64,000 nucleotides of DNA from Hyphomicrobiales bacterium (GTDB taxonomy: Bacteria; Pseudomonadota; Alphaproteobacteria; Rhizobiales; Aestuariivirgaceae), in assembly GCA_025359045.1 (NCBI GenBank), contig JANYHN010000070.1, positions 1-64,000 of the forward strand. Reading direction: 5' to 3'. Below the pieces are notes generated by a model, which saw only the letters and a program-made list of their open reading frames with translations, did no database searches and was not told where the DNA came from. How positions within the stretch are numbered: position 1 is the first letter of the stretch; each line of letters opens with the position of its first letter. Both the position numbers and the translations under genes were made by a program. Positions 1-9,473 of this stretch are shown here, piece after piece.

Positions 1-2
1 GA

Positions 3-122
3 CAAGACATTTTCGACTACATCGAGATGTTCTATAACCCACAACGCAAACATGTTAGGAATGGTATGTTGTCACCGATAGAGTTTGAGACACGGCAAAA
101 ACTGAACCCGCAAGGTGTCTAG
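3..122 (+). mobile_element. IS3-family transposase (OrfB), C-terminal end only
   Basis: The reading frame entering from the left edge encodes 39 residues and then TAG. It contains FDYIEMFYNPQRKH, LSPIEFE and a short tail, the characteristic end of the rve integrase domain of IS3-family OrfB (the YNxxRxH and SPxxFE signatures). The catalytic DDE residues lie to the left of the window, so it cannot be said whether the element is intact. The stop codon lies inside the presumed terminal inverted repeat, as is usual in this family. Confidence 0.9.
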
Positions 123-140
123 GAAACTCGGGGCTATTCA
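115..140. repeat. Presumed right terminal inverted repeat of the IS3 element
   Basis: Read on the minus strand this segment begins TGAATAGCCCCGAGTTTCC and ends near TAGACACC. This resembles the TGAACCGCCCCGGG-type ends of many IS3-group elements. The partner repeat is outside the window, so the exact boundary is inferred from family resemblance only. Confidence 0.55.
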
Positions 141-148
141 CATTTGCA

Positions 149-505
149 ATGCCGGCGGAAATGCTGAAGCTGCATTGGATGGTCGCTTCCAAACAGCTGC
201 TTCAAGATCTACATGTCATTTTTATTGCGTGCTTGATCGCAGTGGACGTACTAATTGCGACCGCAATGCTGGGCGATACACGTGTAGTCGGAGCGGCAAA
301 GCAGAACTCTCTGAAAATAATTGCAGTGATTGGCATACCCAGTTTGATAATGGCGGCAACTTATCAGGCTGACCACATTTGGTTCTGGGACAACATACTG
401 CTCGCCGGGGCGCTGGCCGCATTTGTTCTTGTGTCATTAAGGTATTGGACCTACCATACAACAATCACCGTCGAGCCGATCCAAGGCCCGACCCTGAGTG
501 GCTGA
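149..505 (+). CDS. Small predicted membrane protein, unrecognised, possibly 5'-truncated
   Basis: A frame of 118 codons with about three hydrophobic stretches: roughly residues 20-42, 54-70 and 80-98. The C-terminal tail is short and polar. I do not recognise the family. The frame is open for some codons upstream and runs back to the IS3 end, so the element may have removed the true N-terminus. Two ATG codons (149 and 161) are possible starts, the second after a weak GGCGGA. It may be a real small inner-membrane protein or a remnant. Confidence 0.45.
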   Translation: MPAEMLKLHWMVASKQLLQDLHVIFIACLIAVDVLIATAMLGDTRVVGAAKQNSLKIIAVIGIPSLIMAATYQADHIWFWDNILLAGALAAFVLVSLRYWTYHTTITVEPIQGPTLSG

Positions 506-587
506 AATATGACCATAGCCACATCCTACTTGAATTTTGCCTACTCCTCCCTATATAGAAGATTGTGGTAACGTATTGAGAAAATTG

Positions 588-1031
588 ATGAAAATTCTCC
601 AATCATTGTTAGGGCGGCCTCTCGAAGTTTATGTTGCACACGCAGCAAGGGCTCGCAAAAATGTTGATCTCAGTGCACAGAGTCCTGTCTCATTGTTTAC
701 AACAATTCGCACATCAAATGGTGTTTATCTGGAGCCTGATGATTATTTCATGGTTATTGCCGAAGGAAGCTCTCTGGCCGGGAGAGGTATAAAAAATGGA
801 GCACGCCTTCTTGCGCGCCGAATAAACCCAGATATGCTGCCAAAGGTTTCCAAAGGGGCGACCGTAGTTGTGAATGCAATGGCGGACTGGTCCAATACGG
901 GCAGAAGACTTCGAGTTTTTCGAGGTCTTAATCAAGGAAAAGTTGAATTTGAAAATGACGCCGAAGGACATTCTCACCGTGCTAGGTTGGCAAATGAGGT
1001 CGTGGGCGTAATTACTCACGTTGTTCCCTAA
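588..1031 (+). CDS. Hypothetical protein with S24/LexA-like beta-rich C-terminal region
   Basis: The ATG at 588 gives 147 residues; a TTG at 537 would add 17. Residues about 55-147 read like an S24 (LexA/CI C-terminal) fold: a G-S-S-L motif followed by KNGARLLARR, a KGATVVV strand, RRLRVFRG, and the terminal VVGVITHVV strand that closes many S24 domains. The GSS serine sits where the S24 nucleophile would be. The lysine general base expected near the RRLRV strand appears to be arginine, so proteolysis is doubtful. No N-terminal helix-turn-helix is visible. The assignment is by eye and tentative. The gene lies between an IS end and an rRNA remnant, so it is probably accessory DNA. Confidence 0.5.
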   Translation: MKILQSLLGRPLEVYVAHAARARKNVDLSAQSPVSLFTTIRTSNGVYLEPDDYFMVIAEGSSLAGRGIKNGARLLARRINPDMLPKVSKGATVVVNAMADWSNTGRRLRVFRGLNQGKVEFENDAEGHSHRARLANEVVGVITHVVP

Positions 1032-1157
1032 TAACATTAGGATTTGTTAAGCAAGTCGGATCGCGGGAGTTGGAATTCCGCGATCCGTTGCTCGACGAAC
1101 TGGGCCAGCGAAAGCTGGCCCACTGCATTAGGTCCTTGTGGAAGGGACCTCAATACG

Positions 1158-1700
1158 TTACTCAACGGCGGCATACGCCATAATCACATTTGCTAATTTT
1201 TTGGCCTCCGATTGTGACATATCAGGTGGGATGCCTGCGATGCGAACGACCAAGTCAGCTCGAAGTGGGATTGGTATGATGTTATCGCCAATTGAAACTG
1301 CGGGTGCTGTTTTTGCGGGCTCTAACCGCTCACTTGTTTCTTCAGGTCCTGAGCGCTGTTTTGCATCAGCCTGACGTGGCGCGCGTTGATCTGAAATTGG
1401 CTTAAAACCCAACGGGTTTTTTCGATAGGCGACTAGGTCCCTAATCGAGGCTTCAGTGCGCGATTTGTAAACTCGCAGACTGTCGGGCTTAAATTCCCCA
1501 CCCTTCAAGTTGATAAAGCGACGAGTAATGTCCTCCAAATCTAGTTTGGTCACGTCCGCAGCCTCTTCATCACCAAGGATGCTCAGAAGTTTCGTTACGG
1601 CGGCTTTCCTTCCCGCCGCACTATTAGGGTTCATGAGTCCCTTTTCGCCAAGAAAACCAATGAACTGCACCAAATCAAAACGGCTCAAACCTTCGCTCAT
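1158..1700 (-). CDS. Hypothetical protein, predicted helical N-terminal domain, 180 aa
   Basis: The ATG at 1700 has a good ribosome-binding site (AGGAG, 7 nt away). Residues 1-95 are charged and helical (SRFDLVQFIGFLGEKGL, then a conserved-looking DSLRVYKSRTEASIRDLV segment). A proline/glutamate-rich linker covers about residues 100-130. The C-terminal 50 residues (SIGDNIIPIPLRADLVVRIAGIP and a terminal helix) look like a separate small domain. The N-terminal half has the flavour of an integrase SAM-like or nucleic-acid-binding domain, but I cannot name a family. An inverted repeat immediately upstream could be an operator. No operon partner is present. Confidence 0.6.
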   Translation of the reverse strand: MSEGLSRFDLVQFIGFLGEKGLMNPNSAAGRKAAVTKLLSILGDEEAADVTKLDLEDITRRFINLKGGEFKPDSLRVYKSRTEASIRDLVAYRKNPLGFKPISDQRAPRQADAKQRSGPEETSERLEPAKTAPAVSIGDNIIPIPLRADLVVRIAGIPPDMSQSEAKKLANVIMAYAAVE

Positions 1701-1732
1701 GTCTCATCTCCTGTAACCAAAATAGAAAGTTC

Positions 1733-1756
1733 GGAATGAAAAGTCAATATCATTCC
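1733..1756. promoter_or_regulatory. Inverted repeat GGAATGA-N10-TCATTCC, candidate operator
   Basis: Two perfect 7-bp arms (1733-1739 and 1750-1756) lie 32 bp upstream of the start of the 1158-1700 gene. Their centres are 17 bp apart, between one and two helical turns. This is the spacing of a dimeric regulator site. The cognate protein is unknown; the adjacent gene is a candidate. Confidence 0.4.
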
Positions 1757-1802
1757 ATTCTAAACTATCAATTGGACAATTTGGAACAAGAAAATATGGC
1801 GA

Positions 1803-2460
<658 letters not shown>

Positions 2461-2489
2461 AAATGCGTGTAGCGGATCCATACCTCCCG

Positions 2490-2575
2490 GCGCTTCGCAA
2501 GGTAGCTCAGCGCGTTCGGCGCTCAAATCATGCTACTGGCATGATTTGCCGGTGCCTTGCACCGTCGCGCCTCGC
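2490..2575. repeat. Palindrome-rich insert between the 23S and 5S remnants
   Basis: Several nested inverted repeats occur: GCAAGG (about 2498) with CCTTGC (about 2561), GCGC-GTTCG-GCGC, the perfect AAATCATGC / GCATGATTT stem with a short loop (about 2525-2548), and GGTGC-CTT-GCACC. This replaces the expected spacer and the 5' half of the 5S gene. It looks like a small palindromic element or a nest of them rather than rRNA. Confidence 0.5.
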
Positions 2576-2667
2576 CCCATCCCGAACTCGGCCGTAAATC
2601 ACCCCAGCGCCAATGGTACTTCGTCTTAAGACGCGGAAGAGTAGGTCGCCGCCAGGCCTGCGAAAGA
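2576..2667 (+). pseudogene. 5S rRNA remnant (3' two thirds)
   Basis: CCCATCCCGAACTCGGCCGT, then AGCGCC-ATGGTACT, GTCTTAAGACG, and AGAGTAGGTCGCCGCCAGG match alphaproteobacterial 5S rRNA. The 5' strand of helix I (normally CCTGGTGGTCATGGCGG) is not recognisable upstream, where palindromic DNA sits instead, so helix I cannot form normally. It is a degraded partner of the adjoining 23S fragment. Confidence 0.75.
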
Positions 2668-2703
2668 CAGATATTCCTTCATTCACGATAACAGATACAC
2701 AAA

Positions 2704-2736
2704 CCCGCCGACGCGGAAATGCGCGGCGGGTTTTGT
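2704..2736 (+). terminator. Rho-independent terminator of the rRNA remnant
   Basis: CCCGCCG-A-CGC, loop GGAAAT, GCG-CGGCGGG, then TTTT. A strong GC stem followed by a T run, about 40 bp after the 5S remnant, in the position of a normal rRNA operon terminator. Confidence 0.85.
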
Positions 2737-2859
2737 CATTTTTACGATATATGTCGGATTGACCGCGCTAACGCCTGCTGAAAAACTCGGATAATTTAAC
2801 CATACGCCACGCGCTGCGCATGTTATTGGTTGTGTGAGACCAACAGGAGAATCACGAGA

Positions 2860-3030
2860 ATGAAACTGAGTGCACCAACAAATATTGTCTTCATCGTCGC
2901 GGTGGCTATTGCCATTATCGCTACACTTGCCGCAACGGGCGTGGTTGCAATGATCCCGGTTGCTTCTGTTTGGATCATGGCGGTAGCCTTTATTGTCCTG
3001 GCGCTTGGTTGCCTTTTGAAAGGCGTATAA
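2860..3030 (+). CDS. Small two-helix membrane protein, 56 aa
   Basis: The ATG at 2860 follows an AGGAGA site by about 9 nt. The product is almost wholly hydrophobic, with two predicted membrane helices (residues about 9-27 and 31-53) and a short basic start (MKLSAP). Similar orphan membrane peptides of this size are common in alphaproteobacteria. I know of no assigned function. Good ribosome-binding site and clean coding frame make it likely to be real. Confidence 0.65.
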   Translation: MKLSAPTNIVFIVAVAIAIIATLAATGVVAMIPVASVWIMAVAFIVLALGCLLKGV

Positions 3031-3091
3031 AAACGCGTCCCAGTAACTTGCCGTGCCCAGATTGTGCGGCGGGTCATGTTGTTTTAAAGTC

Positions 3092-3895
3092 TCACCCCTG
3101 CGGACTAGATGTGGCTCTGAGTTCTATAACATTGTTGCGGATGTTTTCGGCTTTGAGTGGCTTTAAGTTTATGCCGTCCACAAAATCGGCGATGAATTTT
3201 GTTTTGGGGTAGCCTAGGATTTGTGACGGTGTGCCGATCTGTTCGATTAGTCCATTGTTCAAAATTGCAACACGATCGGCCAATTCGAAAGCTTCGTCTT
3301 GGTCATGGGTGACGAATAGAGTTGTGTGGCCAGTGCGAGCGTGGAGTTCGCGCAGCCAACGCCTGAGATCTTTACGCACTTTAGCGTCAAGCGCTCCAAA
3401 TGGTTCGTCTAGCAACAATACGCGTGGTTCGATGGCCAACGCCCTTGCCAAAGCAACGCGTTGGCGCTGGCCGCCTGAGAGCTGTGATGGATAACGCAAT
3501 TCTAATCCGCTCAGCTGTATGAGGTTGAGCAGCTCTTCGACGCGCAAACGAATTGCAGATTCTGTAGGCCTAATTGCACGGCGCTTGGCGCGTAAGCCAA
3601 AGGCAATGTTATCGGCAACATTCATATGTTTGAACAATGCATATTGTTGGAACACAAATCCGATCCGGCGTTCGCGCAACGAAAGTTGATCGGCATTTAT
3701 ATCACCAAAAAAAACACTTCCGTTATTTTGATATTCGAGACCCGCGATGCAGCGCAGCAAGGTGGTTTTGCCTGAGCCTGAGGGCCCTAGAAGGGCCACA
3801 AGTTCGCCAGAGTTGACCTCAAGTGAAATGCCTCGCAATGCAGAAAACTGATTAAAAGTTTTTTCGAGATTGCGCACTGTAACTGATACTGACAT
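3092..3895 (-). CDS. cysA: Sulfate/thiosulfate ABC transporter ATP-binding protein
   Basis: The ATPase energises sulfate and thiosulfate import by the CysT/CysW channel. It shows Walker A GPSGSGKT (about residue 37), a Q-loop near QQYALF, the [15 protein letters not shown] signature, Walker [13 protein letters not shown] and the switch histidine in FVTHDQDE. It ends at 267 residues, whereas CysA proteins are usually 330-370, so the C-terminal regulatory (TOBE-type) domain is missing or nearly so. It is the last gene of a four-gene minus-strand operon, 17 bp after cysW. The operon context fixes the substrate class; the sequence alone would only say CysA-like. Confidence 0.93.
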   Translation of the reverse strand: MSVSVTVRNLEKTFNQFSALRGISLEVNSGELVALLGPSGSGKTTLLRCIAGLEYQNNGSVFFGDINADQLSLRERRIGFVFQQYALFKHMNVADNIAFGLRAKRRAIRPTESAIRLRVEELLNLIQLSGLELRYPSQLSGGQRQRVALARALAIEPRVLLLDEPFGALDAKVRKDLRRWLRELHARTGHTTLFVTHDQDEAFELADRVAILNNGLIEQIGTPSQILGYPKTKFIADFVDGINLKPLKAENIRNNVIELRATSSPQG

Positions 3896-3912
3896 TTAAA
3901 ATTCCTCGTTCG

Positions 3913-4773
3913 TTATCGGTGGTGAGTTGCGGCCAAATTATCTGCAAATTTCCATTCAAGAATAGATTTCAAAAGCAATGTGACCAGCCCCAAACTGGCC
4001 AGCAGAGTGGCCACGGCGAATGCCGCCGTGAAATTGTAATCATTGTAAAGAACTTCAATATGAAGGGGCACAGTGTCAGTCTTGCCTCTGATGTGGCCTG
4101 ATACTACTGACACGGCACCAAACTCACCCATGGCGCGGGCGTTGCACAGCAACACACCATAGAGCAACGCCCATTTGATATTTGGCAGAGTGACGTGCAA
4201 AAATGTGTGCCAGCCTGAGGCCCCCAGAGTAAGAGCGGCTTCTTCTTCAGACGTACCCTGCGCTTGCATCAATGGAATAATTTCGCGGGCGACGAATGGG
4301 AACGTGACGAATATCGTTGCTAAAACAATCCCTGGCACGGCGAAGATGATTTCGACATTATGCGCTTTCAGCCAATGTCCAAACCACCCTTGAGCGCCAA
4401 ACAACAGCACATAAACCAGGCCTGAAATGACTGGCGAAATTGAAAATGGCAGGTCAATTAGTGTAAGGAGAAAATTCTTACCACGGAAATTAAATTTCGC
4501 AATCGTCCAAGCTGCAGCAACGCCAAAGATAGCATTAAACGGCACGGCAATAGCCGCGACCAAGAGTGTCAACCTGATTGCTGCCAATGCATCTGGATCG
4601 GAAAATGCGCTCATAAAAACAAATAGGCCTTTGCGAAAAGCCTCTATGAAAACAATTGCCAATGGCAAAAATAGAAATGCGCAGAGAAACACTACAGCAA
4701 CAAGGATCAATGTGACCCTAATGCGCATTGGTTCACTGGTTACAAATTCGATTTGAGTGCTGACGCTAGACAT
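3913..4773 (-). CDS. cysW: Sulfate ABC transporter permease CysW
   Basis: An inner-membrane permease of the sulfate/thiosulfate importer, with six membrane segments and the coupling EAA loop (about [23 protein letters not shown]). The sequence [36 protein letters not shown] is typical of CysW. The frame extends further upstream, but MSSVSTQ at 4773 is chosen because it overlaps the end of cysT by 8 bp and gives a normal length of 286 residues. It is coupled to cysT and followed by cysA. Confidence 0.93.
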   Translation of the reverse strand: MSSVSTQIEFVTSEPMRIRVTLILVAVVFLCAFLFLPLAIVFIEAFRKGLFVFMSAFSDPDALAAIRLTLLVAAIAVPFNAIFGVAAAWTIAKFNFRGKNFLLTLIDLPFSISPVISGLVYVLLFGAQGWFGHWLKAHNVEIIFAVPGIVLATIFVTFPFVAREIIPLMQAQGTSEEEAALTLGASGWHTFLHVTLPNIKWALLYGVLLCNARAMGEFGAVSVVSGHIRGKTDTVPLHIEVLYNDYNFTAAFAVATLLASLGLVTLLLKSILEWKFADNLAATHHR

Positions 4774-5611
4774 TGCCAATTTTATTTTGACCCCAGGCTT
4801 GAAAGCGGTTGATTGCGAGTAACAAAATGAAGGATGTGGCCAACATAATCGTGGCGACAACTGTGGCGCCGGCATAGTCAAATTCTTCAAGTTTGATGAC
4901 GATCAACAGGGGCGCTATTTCTGAGACCATTGGAATATTGCCAGCAATGAAAATGATCGACCCATATTCGCCAACACCGCGTGCAAAGGCCAAGGCCGTG
5001 CCAGTTAAAAACGCGGGATAGATCTGTGGAAGGACGACTTGGAAAATAGTGCGAATGCGACTGGCACCTAAGAGAGCTGACGCTTCTTCAATATCAAGTT
5101 CGGTTTCTTCTAAAACGGGTTGTACTGTGCGCACGACAAAGGGCAGGCCGATAAAGATCAAGGCCAGCACAACGCCCAAAGGTGTGAAGGCGATTTTAAA
5201 TCCGAGCTCTTTTGCAACTGCACCAATCCAGCCATTGGGCGCATAAATAGTGGCAAGTGCAATGCCTGCAACTGCGGTCGGTAACGCAAATGGCAGATCG
5301 ATTGCGGCATCAATCAACTTTCTGCCCGCAAAACGGTAGCGCACGATGACCCAAGCCAACAACGTACCAAAAACCATATTGATCGCGGCAGCAATGAAGG
5401 CTGCTCCAAACGATAGTTTAAGCGCAGCCAAAGTTCTTGGATCAGACGTAATATCCCAAAAGGCTTCAGGCCCGACGCTCAAAGCGCGCAGAACAAGAGC
5501 CGATAGCGGGATCAAAACAATCAAACAGAGTGCAGTCATCGTAATGCCAAGCGTCATACCAAAACCTGGTATGACGCTTGGCTCACGCAGGCGCGGAAGG
5601 AAGGACGCCAT
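4766..5611 (-). CDS. cysT: Sulfate ABC transporter permease CysT (CysU)
   Basis: The second channel subunit of the sulfate importer, 281 residues. It has the usual six helices, the [15 protein letters not shown] start, the [26 protein letters not shown] coupling loop and the [16 protein letters not shown] motif of CysT. It starts 6 bp after the sbp stop and overlaps cysW, so translation of the three genes is probably linked. Confidence 0.94.
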   Translation of the reverse strand: MASFLPRLREPSVIPGFGMTLGITMTALCLIVLIPLSALVLRALSVGPEAFWDITSDPRTLAALKLSFGAAFIAAAINMVFGTLLAWVIVRYRFAGRKLIDAAIDLPFALPTAVAGIALATIYAPNGWIGAVAKELGFKIAFTPLGVVLALIFIGLPFVVRTVQPVLEETELDIEEASALLGASRIRTIFQVVLPQIYPAFLTGTALAFARGVGEYGSIIFIAGNIPMVSEIAPLLIVIKLEEFDYAGATVVATIMLATSFILLLAINRFQAWGQNKIGNV

Positions 5612-5617
5612 CGATAT

Positions 5618-6652
5618 TTAGCTGCGCGGCTTGTAGAGCAGATCAAACACTCCGCCATCACTGAAATAAGTCTTCTGGGCTTTGGCCCAACCACCAAAGG
5701 CGTCATTGATGTTTACCAGTTCGATTTTCGGCAACTTGGCAAGATCGGCCGGGTCAGCGGCTGATGGATCAGATGGGCGGTAGTGTTGATGTGCCGCAAT
5801 CTTCTGGGCTGCGGGTGCGAAGAGATAATCAAGATAGGCTTTTGCCAGTTTTTCATTGCCATTGGCTTTCGCGTTTTCATCAATTACTGCAACGGGGGTT
5901 TCAGCAGCAATTGAAATTGAAGGAACGATGATTTCAAATTTGTCAGCACCGAATTCATCGAGTGCGAGAAAGGCATCGCTTTCCCAAGAGATCAGCACAT
6001 CGCCTATGCCGCGCTGTGCGAATGTGGTGGTGGAACCGCGTGCACCTGTATCGAGCACGGGCACATTTTTATAAAGGTTGGTGATGTATTCTTTGGTCTT
6101 GGCTTCGTCTCCACCATAGGCCTTGTTGGCCCACGCCCAAGCAGCGAGAAAATTCCACCGCGCGCCGCCAGAGGTTTTCGGATTTGGTGTTATCACTTCA
6201 AGACCTTGGCCTGCGAGATCGCCCCAGTCTTTAATTGCCTTGGGGTTACCCTTGTGGACGAGAAATACAATTGTTGAACTAAATGGTGTGCTGTTATGGG
6301 GGAGGCGTGTGGCCCAATCTGCAGGAAGCAGCTTTGCCTTCTCGGCAATTGCATCAATATCTCCGGCCAAAGCAAGAGTGACGACATCCGCCTTCAAGCC
6401 GTCAATCACGGCGCGGGCCTGTTTGCCTGAGCCACCGTGCGATTGATTGATTGTGATTGTTTCGCCTGTTTTGGTTTTCCAATCCGCAGCGAAGGCTGCA
6501 TTAATGGATTTGTAAAGCTCGCGGGTGGGGTCGTATGAAACATTGAGCAAGCTTGAGTCTGCAAAAGCCTGCGGTGCTGTCGCCAGCATGGCGGCAAATG
6601 TAACGGCGGCTAAGCCAAGGCTGAAAGAGCGGCGAATAATATTGATCGACAT
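5618..6652 (-). CDS. sbp: Periplasmic sulfate-binding protein
   Basis: Captures sulfate in the periplasm for CysTWA. Residues 1-32 form a signal peptide ending AFA, and the mature protein starts [13 protein letters not shown], the usual CysP/Sbp start. Further family marks are [26 protein letters not shown] and [19 protein letters not shown], the latter lining the anion site. The ATG at 6652 is preferred to the one at 6658 because AGGAG lies 7 nt upstream of it. First gene of the operon; a perfect palindrome lies just upstream. Confidence 0.95.
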   Translation of the reverse strand: MSINIIRRSFSLGLAAVTFAAMLATAPQAFADSSLLNVSYDPTRELYKSINAAFAADWKTKTGETITINQSHGGSGKQARAVIDGLKADVVTLALAGDIDAIAEKAKLLPADWATRLPHNSTPFSSTIVFLVHKGNPKAIKDWGDLAGQGLEVITPNPKTSGGARWNFLAAWAWANKAYGGDEAKTKEYITNLYKNVPVLDTGARGSTTTFAQRGIGDVLISWESDAFLALDEFGADKFEIIVPSISIAAETPVAVIDENAKANGNEKLAKAYLDYLFAPAAQKIAAHQHYRPSDPSAADPADLAKLPKIELVNINDAFGGWAKAQKTYFSDGGVFDLLYKPRS

Positions 6653-6680
6653 GTTCATCTCCTCTGTTTCTATTCTATGT

Positions 6681-6695
6681 CTGTATACTATACAG
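6681..6695. promoter_or_regulatory. Perfect 15-bp palindrome upstream of sbp
   Basis: CTGTATACTATACAG is a perfect inverted repeat (7-1-7) centred 36 bp upstream of the sbp start, where it could overlap the promoter. It lies between sbp and the Rrf2-family gene, whose product is the obvious candidate ligand. Rrf2 proteins bind as dimers to dyads of this kind. The pairing is inferred from position. Confidence 0.6.
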
Positions 6696-6765
6696 AATTA
6701 GTAGTGAATCAAGAGTTTTGTTTGATAAAAAGAACACGCCGTATTTTTTAAAGAATTACAATCGC

Positions 6766-7233
6766 TTAAGCGATCATTGCTGAAACGTTAGAATCGGTTT
6801 CAAGCATTTTTAAGGCATCTGACTGGCCCATAATTTGGGCCAGCGAGGTGTTTTCCAGCACGATAAGATATTCGCCATAGGCTTTTGCAAAGGCCATCCG
6901 CAGTTCGCAGCTGGCTTCGTCTTTGCAATCATCGCAGCGGCGATAAGCCGTTCTCGAAAGGCAGGCGAGTGGCGCAATTGGTCCATCCACACTGCGCAGC
7001 ATCGGGCCGATGTAAATGAGGTCGGCGGGTTTAAGCAGCTCATAGCCGCCATCACGACCACGGCGGCTTGAAATATAACCAGCGGATTTGAGGAGCAGCA
7101 AAATTTGTTCAAGAAATTTGCGGGGCAGTTTTTCTTGTTCACTGAGTTGTTTGATTTGCAACCCTACGCCGGGTTTTGCCCGGGCTAGGGCAACCATGGC
7201 TTTAAAAGCGTATCGCGCACGTTGTGATATCAT
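6766..7233 (-). CDS. Rrf2-family transcriptional regulator with cysteine cluster
   Basis: A DNA-binding repressor or activator. The N-terminal winged helix begins ISQRARYAFKAM and includes LPRKFLEQILLLLKSAG and the wing RRGRDGGYEL (residues about 55-65), all classical for Rrf2. Four cysteines follow (94, 103, 106 and 112 counting from the TTG at 7242), in the region where IscR, NsrR and RirA bind an Fe-S cluster. Spacing C-X8-C-X2-C-X5-C would suit a cluster. It lies directly upstream of and in line with the sulfate operon, which suggests control of sulfur supply as with CymR-type proteins. The ATG at 7233 is chosen. Confidence 0.9.
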   Translation of the reverse strand: MISQRARYAFKAMVALARAKPGVGLQIKQLSEQEKLPRKFLEQILLLLKSAGYISSRRGRDGGYELLKPADLIYIGPMLRSVDGPIAPLACLSRTAYRRCDDCKDEASCELRMAFAKAYGEYLIVLENTSLAQIMGQSDALKMLETDSNVSAMIA

Positions 7234-7332
7234 GTCTATCAATATGGTCGTAGTTTATGAGCATGGCAATGCTTTCGGAAACAAAACACTGCAGATTTTT
7301 GCAGATGCTGATGGTTCTGCTAATTGATCGAA

Positions 7333-9024
7333 ATGATTTTTTCCGATTCGGTCTCAGCTGCCAAATCCAATACTTGGTTTATCGTTATCGCCGCTTTGGC
7401 AATTCTGCCGGCTTTTCTTTTCGGCCCTCCCTTGGGTCACAGCTTGGCCAATAATCTGGTTTGGCTGACTTCGTTTGATACAGGCATTTGGCGCGGTGAG
7501 GTCTATCCGCGCTGGATGCCCGAGCTTTGGTATGGGGCTGGGGCACCAGATTTTTTCTTTTATGGGCCGCTTCCGTTTTGGGTGACGTCCATATTCGCGC
7601 GTGGAATCTGTTGGGCGTGTGAAGCGCCAAGCCTTCTCAACGCAGGAAGTTTTATTATTCTTGCAGTTTCAGGATTGGGGTATTTCCTTTTTGCCAGTCG
7701 GTTTCTGGACTCTAACCGCGCGCTGATTGCAGCTGGCGTCTATATGATACTGCCCTATCATTTGATGATAGATTGGGGTGTAAGGCAAGCGTTAGGGGAG
7801 CTGGGGGCGTTTTCAGCCTTTCCGTTTATCGCATATTTTTTAATTGGGATTTCGAGAGGCCAGCGATTTAGTAGTATGGGCATGGCGCTAAGTGTTGCGG
7901 CGCTCATCTTGTGTCATTTACCTTCGGTGGTCATTTGTGCCGCGGTGCTTGTTCCCATGGTTGTCTATTATGGGTTTGAAAAAAAACAATCGCCCAGCGA
8001 GTTATTCGCATTCACAGGCCGTGCTGCCTTTTATGCACTTGTTGGCCTCGGCATCTCTGCTTTTTATTGGTTGCCTGCATTCAGTTTGCTGAGCTCTGTG
8101 TCATCACAGACATTATGGCAAAGTGCTTTTAATTGGTCACATTGGTTGTTCTTTGACGGACAGCCAGAACCAAACGAAGCTTTGACAATGTTAATGAAAG
8201 TTTGGCTGATCGGCGTCAGCCTATTCATTGCGTTGGTTTTCACACGCTTGCGCAAAAACATTGAGTTGGTTGTTTGGGTGACTTTGCCGCTTTTAATTGC
8301 TTGGATTTTCTTGACGCCTTTATCGTGGCCGCTTTGGCGATATTTGCCTTTTCTCCAAGCGATACAATTTCCGTGGCGATTTATGATGATGGCCGAGTTT
8401 GGATTGCCTTTGGTTATCGGTTTTTTGATCCCGCTTGGCAGACGCCATATTTTAGCAGCCGGTGCTGGAGTTGCATTATTCAGCCTGCTGAGCGGTTTTG
8501 GTGGCTATCAGCTTGGTAATATTTTGGGCGTGCCCCGTGTGATAGTTGAAGGCAATGTGGCTGATCATCTTTCAGCCTGGGAATATCTGCCAAAGACAGC
8601 GTTTGATCCGATTTTGAAATTAACCGGTGGAAAGCGCGATGCATTGCGGGCGGATTGGACGTCAAACCCAAGTGAAGTTTCGCAAGTTGCAATAGTTTCC
8701 GGTGCGGCGAAAGCAGATGCGATGCTCATCAATTCGCGTCATTGGTTGGTTGATGTTGATGCGACCACCCCTGTGCATATTGTGTTCAGGCAATTCTATT
8801 GGAACCTCTGGTCTGTCCATGACATGGCGACTGGTGCTGAAATTAAAATTTCGCCTGAACCAAAATTTGGATTGATCGAATTCGATGTGCCTGCTGGTAA
8901 AACAAATATTGTCATCGATTTGGACAAGCATTGGTCGGAGAAGTTCGGAAACTTGCTTTCGCTTATTGGTGTTGCAATTATTGTATTTGGTATTTGGCGA
9001 CAACGGGCCTCTCAGCAGCATTGA
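7333..9024 (+). CDS. Multi-pass membrane protein, PTPS-related / GT-C-like
   Basis: About 563 residues with some ten or more membrane helices and a C-terminal soluble segment (about residues 400-540) before a last helix. The early loop EVYPRWMPELWYGAGAPDFFFYGPLPFW is the signature of the '6-pyruvoyl-tetrahydropterin synthase-related' membrane family, which resembles GT-C glycosyltransferases with an acidic-aromatic first loop. Lipid-linked sugar transfer or cell-envelope polymer work is plausible but unproved. A TTG at 7324 is an alternative start; neither has a clear ribosome-binding site. It is divergent from the Rrf2 gene. Confidence 0.8.
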   Translation: MIFSDSVSAAKSNTWFIVIAALAILPAFLFGPPLGHSLANNLVWLTSFDTGIWRGEVYPRWMPELWYGAGAPDFFFYGPLPFWVTSIFARGICWACEAPSLLNAGSFIILAVSGLGYFLFASRFLDSNRALIAAGVYMILPYHLMIDWGVRQALGELGAFSAFPFIAYFLIGISRGQRFSSMGMALSVAALILCHLPSVVICAAVLVPMVVYYGFEKKQSPSELFAFTGRAAFYALVGLGISAFYWLPAFSLLSSVSSQTLWQSAFNWSHWLFFDGQPEPNEALTMLMKVWLIGVSLFIALVFTRLRKNIELVVWVTLPLLIAWIFLTPLSWPLWRYLPFLQAIQFPWRFMMMAEFGLPLVIGFLIPLGRRHILAAGAGVALFSLLSGFGGYQLGNILGVPRVIVEGNVADHLSAWEYLPKTAFDPILKLTGGKRDALRADWTSNPSEVSQVAIVSGAAKADAMLINSRHWLVDVDATTPVHIVFRQFYWNLWSVHDMATGAEIKISPEPKFGLIEFDVPAGKTNIVIDLDKHWSEKFGNLLSLIGVAIIVFGIWRQRASQQH

Positions 9025-9038
9025 AACATTGGTCAAAT

Positions 9039-9407
9039 TTATTCCGGCGTGAAAACGCGCAAACGATGACCATCAGGATCTAAGCCGACAAAAGTATAGC
9101 CGAAGTCAAGCTTGGTTCGTTCAAGCACAATGGCGACACCATTTGTTTTCCATTTTTTAAATTCGTCATCGACAACTGCTCGGCTGCTGAGATGAAAGCC
9201 CAATTCTGTAGCGCCCGCTTTAGAGCTTGATGGCGGTTTTACGCCACTCTCGATCCAAAGACCAAGAATAGTCGACTCATTAAATGGTAGCATAGCGAAA
9301 GTGGGTGCAGCATCGATTGCTTTGGTACCCAAGATCATTTCATAAAATTTTAAGCTGGCAATTGGGTCAGCGACATAGAGTAAGATCATATGTTTTGGCG
9401 GTTGCAT
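9039..9407 (-). CDS. VOC-family protein (glyoxalase/bleomycin-resistance fold)
   Basis: 122 residues with the vicinal-oxygen-chelate beta-alpha-beta-beta-beta pattern twice: LLYVADPIASLKFYEMILG at the start and FVGLDPDGHRLRVFTPE at the end. The start has a fine AGGAGA site 7 nt upstream. The substrate cannot be told from the sequence. Of the usual metal ligands, a glutamate (ELGF) is visible, but the first-position His is replaced (KHMILLYV), so metal binding is uncertain. Convergent with the preceding membrane-protein gene. Confidence 0.85.
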   Translation of the reverse strand: MQPPKHMILLYVADPIASLKFYEMILGTKAIDAAPTFAMLPFNESTILGLWIESGVKPPSSSKAGATELGFHLSSRAVVDDEFKKWKTNGVAIVLERTKLDFGYTFVGLDPDGHRLRVFTPE

Positions 9408-9473
9408 TATTTTTTCTCCTCATTGGAGACATTTCAATAACACGCCATACTGTCAGGAGTTGTCAGCAGTCGC

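Noticed and set aside
2498-2566. A tRNA gene in the palindromic segment before the 5S remnant
   Set aside because: No TTC-arm GGTTCGAATCC-like block and no acceptor stem with cloverleaf spacing.
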